IMG/VR virus record: IMGVR_UViG_3300028130_000009 | Location: 1-49,300 of that record | Origin: a virus | DNA length: 49,300 nt | Strand: one strand, 5' to 3' | Part shown: piece after piece, positions 8,214 to 15,900 of the stretch | Numbering within the stretch: the stretch's first letter is position 1 | Layout of the letters: every line of letters starts with the position of its first letter | The notes under the pieces: model-generated | Seen by the model: only the letters and a program-made list of their open reading frames with translations | Databases searched by the model: none | Told to the model about the DNA's origin: nothing | Made by a program: the position numbers and the translations under genes

Positions 8214-8573
8214 TTAATTTGAATTTTTTATTTTATTTACTTGTGCTTGTATTTCACTATAACCAATAGTTGGAACCATTGAAATACCTGCTTGATATCT
8301 GTATGTAAGCTTTCCTCCATTTGTAATAAATATAGCAGGAACAGATTTAATTTTTTCTTTAAACTCTTTAGGTTGGTCATCTAAATAACCATAAACATAT
8401 TTGCAGCCTCTTAAAGCGCCTAAGTTTTTTATTGAGTTTCTTTCATTCCACTCTGAGTTTATTTGATAAACTACGATTTTATTTGTGGAAGGGTTTGAAG
8501 TAGACTTAGTTGGTGTCCAAGTTGAACCGGTGGGTATAAAAAATAATACAACTAAAATTAAAAGATTTTTCAT
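8214..8573 (-). CDS. Secreted small protein, possible thioredoxin-like fold
   Basis: A protein of 119 residues with a clear N-terminal export signal (MKNLLILVVLFFIPTGST), followed by a Ser/Thr-rich linker. The mature part runs beta (KIVVYQI), SEWNERNSIKNL helix, GCKYVYGYLDD, KIKSVPAIFITNGGKLTYRY, and a closing helix. The Val-Pro-Ala before a strand and the preceding alternation resemble a thioredoxin fold (cis-Pro loop at SVPAIF). The usual CxxC is replaced by SEWN, so no classical redox activity is expected. A periplasmic role in lysis or superinfection control is possible. The fold call is tentative. Confidence 0.6.
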   Translation of the reverse strand: MKNLLILVVLFFIPTGSTWTPTKSTSNPSTNKIVVYQINSEWNERNSIKNLGALRGCKYVYGYLDDQPKEFKEKIKSVPAIFITNGGKLTYRYQAGISMVPTIGYSEIQAQVNKIKNSN

Positions 8574-8579
8574 AGCTCA

Positions 8580-8867
8580 TCAATTTTTTTTGATACTTAG
8601 TTCATATAGCCTCTTTTCTATCAAGTCTAATTTTTTACCGTTCTCCATGACTTGTGCGCCTGTGTTCATTATTTGCTCTCTTACTAGTTGATCTTTAAGA
8701 TCATATTCAGATCTAGTAATTGGAGGTTTAGGTAGTTCCTTTGCTAAAGCAATATCCGCTTTTAGCGTGAAGAATACTGTTGCTAAACTCATAACAAAAC
8801 CTATAATAATTCCAATTGTTTTAAGGTCGAGTTGTACGTTAGTATCTTCGCTTATTTTTACAGCCAT
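8580..8867 (-). CDS. Small single-pass membrane protein, 95 aa
   Basis: Starts MAVKISEDTNVQLDLKTIGI. One membrane helix spans about residues 17-38 (TIGIIIGFVMSLATVFFTL), followed by a charged linker (KELPKPPITRSEYDLKDQ) and a helical tail rich in Lys and Glu. The layout resembles small holin-associated or spanin-like membrane proteins of phages. It is the first gene after the 289-base intergenic region and so probably the first cistron of the small-gene, holin and cargo transcript. Confidence 0.65.
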   Translation of the reverse strand: MAVKISEDTNVQLDLKTIGIIIGFVMSLATVFFTLKADIALAKELPKPPITRSEYDLKDQLVREQIMNTGAQVMENGKKLDLIEKRLYELSIKKN

Positions 8868-9156
8868 TTTTGATGTTTTTAAAGTATAATTAATTTACGT
8901 TACAGGTTAAATACAGTACTACCTAATTTTTGTGTTTATTAACCTTAATAAAACACATATACTTTTATTAATCTTTTACGATTAAATTCTAAAACTATTA
9001 TTGGAAGACGTATATACGTACTCCTCTATGATTACATTGTTAATCAAAGAGAGTCAGCCTCTGAAGATACTGTGAGCTGAAGATACTATACTAAAAACTG
9101 ATATACTTTTAATTCTGATTTGCTATGCTGACTATCTATGATACCTAAAATAAATA
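8868..9156. promoter_or_regulatory. 289-bp intergenic region with repeats and inverted repeats
   Basis: The longest gap without a gene in the window. It holds two copies of CTGAAGATACT (9061-9071 and 9077-9087, 16-base period). It also holds an inverted repeat AGTCAGC/GCTGACT (9052-9058 and 9127-9133) that encloses them. A hairpin with arms CTCTATGATTA and TAATCAAAGAG, broken by one mismatch, spans 9024-9051. A 12-base palindrome ACGTATATACGT lies at 9008-9019. I see no ORF, tRNA or clear -7 box. It separates the tail genes from the small-gene and lysis cassette, so a promoter, operator or structured leader is likely, but the elements are unassigned. Confidence 0.5.
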
Positions 9157-9945
9157 TTATCTGGCAGATAACCTCATATTAGCACTAACATCATACAAAT
9201 ATAAGCTATTTTGGCTGACATTGTCAAATGAAAAGCGAGAAATAATGAATTTATCTATAAATCTTTTTTGTGTATACCAAGGTTTACTACTGTTTATGTT
9301 ACTTGATATTACGTTTAAATCGCTGTCTATAAACGGATTAGACGTGTTACTAACTAGATCTCTAAACTTGTTTACACCCCACGTACCTTCTCTATTATAC
9401 ATATTATAATTTAGTGTAGTGGCATTGTTACTTGTCTTTAATGTAAGATCTAAGCTACCAGAACACTGATAAGAGTTATAAATTAAAAGGTCTGTAATTG
9501 TTTCTTGGTGTAAGTTAGCACCAGCTGCGTTAGTTATTTTACTTACCCAGTTAACTGTAGAAAATACTTTTGTATAAACGTTTTCTGGATTAAATACCGC
9601 ATCAATATAACTTGCATATGTAGTCTGTGAGCTACCTACCTCATAGTATCTAGCATACTTACCTTGTATGTTATGTCTGTAAAGCTTTTTATAATCACTA
9701 GAAAATATAATATTTCTAGTATTAACCATTACAGACGGATAGTAATCATGATAAGATGCCCAGCTTTTTGTGTCAAGCGCATAGGATAAAGTCCAAGAGT
9801 TATTTATAAAATATGTAGCTAGCTCAGATTCCTGCAGCTGTCTTAAATATTTTACTCCTCCAGATGTTTGCACTGTATAATAAGCTCCGTCGTTTAAGAC
9901 TAAACTACCTACGGCTAGATCTGCTATGTTAGTTATTACGCTCAT
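9157..9945 (-). CDS. Separate C-terminal part of crAss-type muzzle (tail) protein
   Basis: A protein of 262 residues. After a short beta N-terminus it carries SWTLSYALDTKSWASYHDYY and MVNTRNIIFSSDYKKLYRHN. Later come FRDLVSN, PFIDSDLNVI, KPWYTQKRFIDKFIISRFSFDN and a final LYDVSANMRLSAR. This series (LSYxLDTKxWxSxHDYxP ... TRN ... PWYxxxRxxxKFxIxRxxxDN ... R.SxR) matches what I remember of the C-terminal end of the large crAss-like tail/muzzle protein. Here it is its own gene, starting 2 bases after the stop of the 2804-residue ORF and in a different reading frame, so simple readthrough would not join them. The two products probably assemble together at the tail. The 289-base regulatory gap follows. 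Confidence 0.7.
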   Translation of the reverse strand: MSVITNIADLAVGSLVLNDGAYYTVQTSGGVKYLRQLQESELATYFINNSWTLSYALDTKSWASYHDYYPSVMVNTRNIIFSSDYKKLYRHNIQGKYARYYEVGSSQTTYASYIDAVFNPENVYTKVFSTVNWVSKITNAAGANLHQETITDLLIYNSYQCSGSLDLTLKTSNNATTLNYNMYNREGTWGVNKFRDLVSNTSNPFIDSDLNVISSNINSSKPWYTQKRFIDKFIISRFSFDNVSQNSLYLYDVSANMRLSAR

Positions 9946-9947
9946 AT

Positions 9948-12900
9948 TTATGGTATATTAAATCCAAAGTCTTCTAGTACGGTTACAACCAATCCTCTAA
10001 AGTAAGATGAGGTACCGCTTATATTGCCGTCATAAGAATATGTTATGTCATCTGCAAGACTTCCTTGCGTTGTTGTTAAATCGTATGCTACTCCATTATC
10101 TGTTCCTATCATCTCACTAGACGTGCTTGTTTCAACTGCCTGCAAGAATGGTTTTAATCCTGCATAAGAACTATTAGCTAAATGAAATACATGTCCATAT
10201 ACATTAGTACCTGAAGGTGTTCCAGAGATAGCAGATTTGTATGCGTTTAAATCAGCAATGTGCGATGCACCTCCAGTAGTATCTCTATAACCAGATAATG
10301 TAAAAGTACTAGATGCTGCATATGGAGAAGACTCATCTTGAAATACCATTGTTATAATGTTATCTGCATCTGCAAAATCATTACCGCTTGCTACACCAAA
10401 TCCAGTTCTACTAGCTCCTAAAGCTGCATCAGAACTATCTCTCCAGGTAAGACTAGAGTCATTAGCTAACATTGCCCATGTTTTTTCAGAGTTCTCTATA
10501 AGCAAGTATACATGAGAATCATATGCGTCTGAACCATTTGTAGTACTATCTGTGTTACCTTGTAATTCAGTTTGACCTGTAGCATAGAAATCTTGTAACA
10601 CTGCTCTAAGAGTGTCTGGATTTTTTACAGTGGTGCTTCCACTTGTAAAATAAGATCCTCCTGCCATTGTTTGTAGATTTGGTACTGCAGCATCCATAGA
10701 TCCTGATCCATCAAACACGAGCATTATATAAGTATCTGGTGTAATAAACTGACCTGCTAAACTTACAGTTGCTGTATCTATACATATGCTTTTAGAAACA
10801 GAGTAACTAAAAGAATCTGTTAATGACTGAGCCGCTGATAAAGCTGTTTCTGAATATTGAATACCAGGGTTATACCAATACTTACCTGAAGCAGGTGTTC
10901 TTGATACGTTATTATAATCAGTATAAGAGTTAATTCCAGTTCCTTGTGCAGATTGTACAGATGTATTATCAACACAATAAAATATTCCTGAAGTGTTTGA
11001 AACTCTATTTACTCTACCTAATCCAGATCCGTCCCACCACCAGCTGTTATTAATAGCATTTGATGTTTGTTGTAAACATGTACTACCTAACCAAGTACCA
11101 TTTAAAGAAGTAGTGTTATGTATTACAGTGCTAAATCTATAAGTACCGTTAGCGTCTCTTGGCATATAGTGGTACTTTTCAATGTATCCAGGAGTTTGTC
11201 CAACTGAGTTGCTAGAGCTCCACTCAACAATTATATCATAATTAGCAGTAGTATTTGTGCTACCATTGTAAACGTATTCTAAATATACATTGTCTTTAGC
11301 ACCGTCTGTTGGTGTATATATATTAGAGTTAACAACTAAAGCATTAGTTTGTCCCGGCTTTCTTAAATAACCTGACGTAGGTAAAGATGTTAAAGTCGCA
11401 GTTGTTGGATACAAAGATGCATTAGCACCAGAAAAAGTAGTTCCAAAGTTATCATTAATAAAAGGATATACGTTTGTAACCGCTCCGTAGTTTACTTGTA
11501 TAGTGTTTCCGCTGTTGACTTTTAAAACCTGATCATTACTAGGACTTCCTTCTTGTAATAGTATAGAAAGTTTAAAAGAGATTAAATTTGTACTTGTACT
11601 AAGTATTTTTAACTCTGGGTATACTACTGCTCCTGAAACTGCAGGAGTTGGATCTGATATCCAATTTCTTGTAGCACTTGTAGCTTGACCAATACCGGTT
11701 GCACCAGTAGCACTGTCTAACAATTCATTTGTTAAACTGTTTCTAAGCTCTGCTTTTATAACAGAGTTAGTTGGATAAACTTCTGTAAATGCGTATACAA
11801 TATTACTAACTGCTCCTTGTACTCTTCTATAATGTTGAGTTGTTCCTGAAGTAGTTAATACTCTTTTTTCATTTGGATAGTCCGGTTGTGTTGCATCTTC
11901 TGCTACTTGTATACCATATAAAGTATCAATGGCAAAAGACATAGGTGCTGTACCATTTAAGGTAACATCTGTTACAGAATCATTAGCTAGTACAGGACAA
12001 TCATATACATTATATGTAGCTGAAGCCACAGTAATAACAGCCGCGTTAGGAATGTTACTTTGATTACCTGAACTGTCTTCACTATATTTTTCAATATTAG
12101 TTATAGTAGCAATTATAGTCTCTGTTCCTTCTATTGTGTCATCTGATATTGTTGTACCAGAAGAAACTACAGTTGTATAACCCTGTGGTATAGTTATAGA
12201 AGTTGCAGGTAAAGTACCATCTGCAGGATCTGTAAAAGTTCCTGAATAAGCTATTGTTGCATAAAAATCTACTTCTTGTATTTCGCTAAGAGTTACATTT
12301 AATGTTGGAACAGCTCCTTCAAAAGCTCCTACGGCATTCCATGAAAGAGATATGTTAGGTTTACCTGGACATAAATCTGTATTAATTACAGGTGCAACAT
12401 AACCTACATGCGTAGAAGAGTTAGCTACCTGTCCTATTAATTGACCCCATTGATCAAAAACATTTAAATGTGTATACCCTACATATCCAGTGTTATTACC
12501 TTCAGAGTCTACTACACAATAAGGAGTAGCTTCTTTGTATGTAGTAGGTATAGATACGTTTGTATATAATGTAGTATTTAGTTTTAAATCTTTTTTACTT
12601 AGTATTATCCTGTTATTGTCTTCGTCAAAAGCTGTTGTATAACCAGACCCTCCTAAGTTAAAAGCAGTATCATAACTATCTTGTTGAGTATTTTCAAAAT
12701 CTAAATTATTCTGAAACCAATTTCTCATTCCTTTATTAGAGATCTCTTCTAAAGTATCAGATACTACAAACACTTTACCTTGTTCTCTATCTACAAAACT
12801 GTACCCTGCTTTACTAACTAATATTGAAGATAAATTTTGTGTACCTGCATATCCATTTTCAGAAGTTAGTAATTCTGTAGGTGCAAATTGAAATATATCA

Positions 12901-15900
12901 CCTGTACCTAAAGATGCCTGTGCTGTATCAGTAGCTATAACATCTTGTGTAGTAGTTCTAAATAAAGCAAACTCATGGTGTATTAACAAGTGCTTACCTA
13001 AACCTTCTACGTTAGTAATACTACCTCTGTCTTTTGGCATCTCATAGTAGTCATTAGTTTTAAAGACTTTTAAAGTCATTGTTTTATTCTCTTGACCGTA
13101 TGCTTGAGATCTTATTACACGATAAGGAAATTTATCTAAGAATTTATTTCTATTATCGTATGAGGTTGTTGTGTTGTATGAATTTATAGAAGTATAATCT
13201 TCGTTATAATGTAATGCATTAGTATTTGTAGCATCAACCGCACGAGCTCTATAATTGTGAAGAGCTTGTTTCTTTTGATCCTGCATAGTGTTTACACTAG
13301 TGGTTGTGTTACCATTAGCCATAGACCCTACACTACACTTTGGATAGTAAGAATCAATAAAACTATCTTTATCATTTCGTAAAGAAGTATTTGATGAGCT
13401 ATATCTTGGAAAATAGAATATATTTTTAACCGCGTTAAACTTATTATCTGAATAATACCACGTGTTTGTACTCTTTCCTTCTGAGTAAAACAAAGGAGCA
13501 GTTAATCTTACCCCGTACATTCCTACAAAAGTATCACCTCCATATATTACACCTGTATTTTTTATAATACTATTCTGTGTAAGTAAACGAGCTTTATCAG
13601 AAAGAGAAAGTTTGTTGTAACCAAGTGTAGAGACTAAAGTCTGATCATAAAAACTATTATAAACATCTGTTTTATAAGATAGCAAATCAACTAAATTATA
13701 AGAAGGTCCTACAGTAGTACCTTCAAAAGGACTATCTGTGCTATTATCTTCGTTATAATAATGTGACTTAATCTTTCTCCACGCTGCCGGTGTTTTATAA
13801 CCTTCCTTACTAACAGTTGTACCTAAAACAACAACATCTTTATTCTCCTCGGTCATAAACCCAGTATGGTGATCTATCTCACTCCAATACTGCTCTTTAT
13901 CATAGTGTATGATTTGAGCATGAAAGCATTCTTCACCCCAAGTATTGTTGATAGTTATAGAGTTCTTAGTTACTATACCATCTCCTGGTAAGTAAGAAGG
14001 ACTTTGTAGCTGTCTTAAAATATTAAAGTCATTATCAACTAAAGCAAATCCTACATTGTTTTCTATACTTGTAGAAGTACCTGCTCTATTCCATATTTGA
14101 TTATAAGAAGCTTGTACAGTTGTATCTATTGTAGAATTCTTACCAAGCAACGTAGTGTATTTTCCTAGTGCTCCGTCGTTTGCTGTGTCTTCGCTAAAAG
14201 AAGTACTATCATTTAGACCATCTGCATTAGAAATTGCATCATGAGAGTTGTGATTTATAGTTCTTATATCTGTAAACTCTGCACCTGATAGTTTAGATAC
14301 AATGTTTACATACGCACTTTGCACTGTAGGCTTAGTGTTTAAAACATCAAATCCGTGAAAACGTAAAGAGCTTGAATTAATTTTATGCTGCTTGCTAAGT
14401 TCTGTTTCGTTTAGATCAAAACTAGTTTGCTTCCAGTGACTACTTGTATAAGAGGTAGTTGTACCAACAGAATTATGTTTGTTAGTAGGTTCAAGATTTA
14501 AACTTCCTAGTGGAATTAAATGTCCTGCATAAGATCCTTCTTCGTTAGGTTGTAACGCATGAGGCGAACCGTGAAAAGCAATTGACTGATCGTACACACG
14601 AGTGTTACGTTCATCTCTTCGTGCATAGAAGAATTGATACCCCTGCACTCTGTCTTTTAACTCTCTTGGTATTTCTATATTAGAAAAACGAACACCACAT
14701 ATAGAAGCATACATAGAGTATGGTCCATACACAGGCTCTGGATATTGATAAGGATATGAAAGTATCTGTATATCAAAGTCATAAGTAATTCTATTTGAAA
14801 AAGAGGAATTACTAGGAACATTAACATTTACATCGCCATCTACAATACAAGTAGTTTCATGATAAAATTGTATAACATCACCTACTTGTAAAGCTACTGC
14901 AGCTGTAAAGTCCGGTCTAAATACTTCTGCTGAATCTAAACTTGTAAAATCTCCTCCTTTAGTAGAGGTTATTAATTTAAAATCTCCTTCATACCCGGTG
15001 TCATTTACTTGAGCGTTGTGCTCTGCTTCTGTAACCAGGGCTTTAGAATTAGATTCTTTGTTGCGAAACACATCAGTTCTAGTCCAAGTAGTTTCATCTG
15101 TAATATCTTGTTTAGCTATTTTACGTATACCTGAGATACATACTTGATCAACTGTAGGTTTACCGGCTATATTAATATTTTTAGAAAGCATTTCAACTCC
15201 ATACTTTCCTTTAAGTAATAAAGTATGTGCTTCTGTAGCTTTATATGTGTAGTTGCCATTAGAAAAAACACCGTAAGGAGTAGTTCCAGTTACAGTTGTC
15301 GGAAATAAAGTAGATCCAGACAGAGCTGAAATTGCAGCTTGATTATTTAAAGAACCAGATGAGTTATAATGAAAGTCGTCAAATGTCTTAGGAGACAATC
15401 CTGAGCTTGTTACGTCAGGTACAGTTCCTGATTGTTTAACATTTGCAACACCTTCTGCGTCATATGGCTGAGAACTAATAAAACTAGGAGTAGTATAGTT
15501 ACCTAAACTAGCGCTGTAATTATAGTCTGCAGCTTGTCTAATTGTTTTTATACCGTTTCCGTTATTGCTTCCTACTTGATTACCAGAACTGTTCCACCAT
15601 GCGCTAATAACAGATGGTTGTACAGAGTCTGTAAACATTGCTATATCCTTATGTCTATAGTCTACCCAGCTATGTACACGACTACATCCTTTTGTATATT
15701 TTCCTTCTCCCCATCTTCTACCCCATAAACCAGATTTATGAGCACTACTTGCACACCAAGGTTTTCTATACCACTTCCAATAGTAGTGACCTACAATTTT
15801 GCCTGTATAGTTAGTAAGACTATTACCATACACATATTCAAACTTTTGAGCTGTTCTTAGAGGTAACTCTGGAATTGGTGTATTTAGATTCTCACCCATA

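Noticed and set aside
9943-9955. Programmed frameshift or stop readthrough joining the 2804- and 262-residue ORFs
   Set aside because: No slippery heptamer or strong downstream structure is visible at the junction. The sequence is stop TAA, two bases, then ATG, which suits termination and reinitiation. The frames differ, so readthrough alone would not join them.
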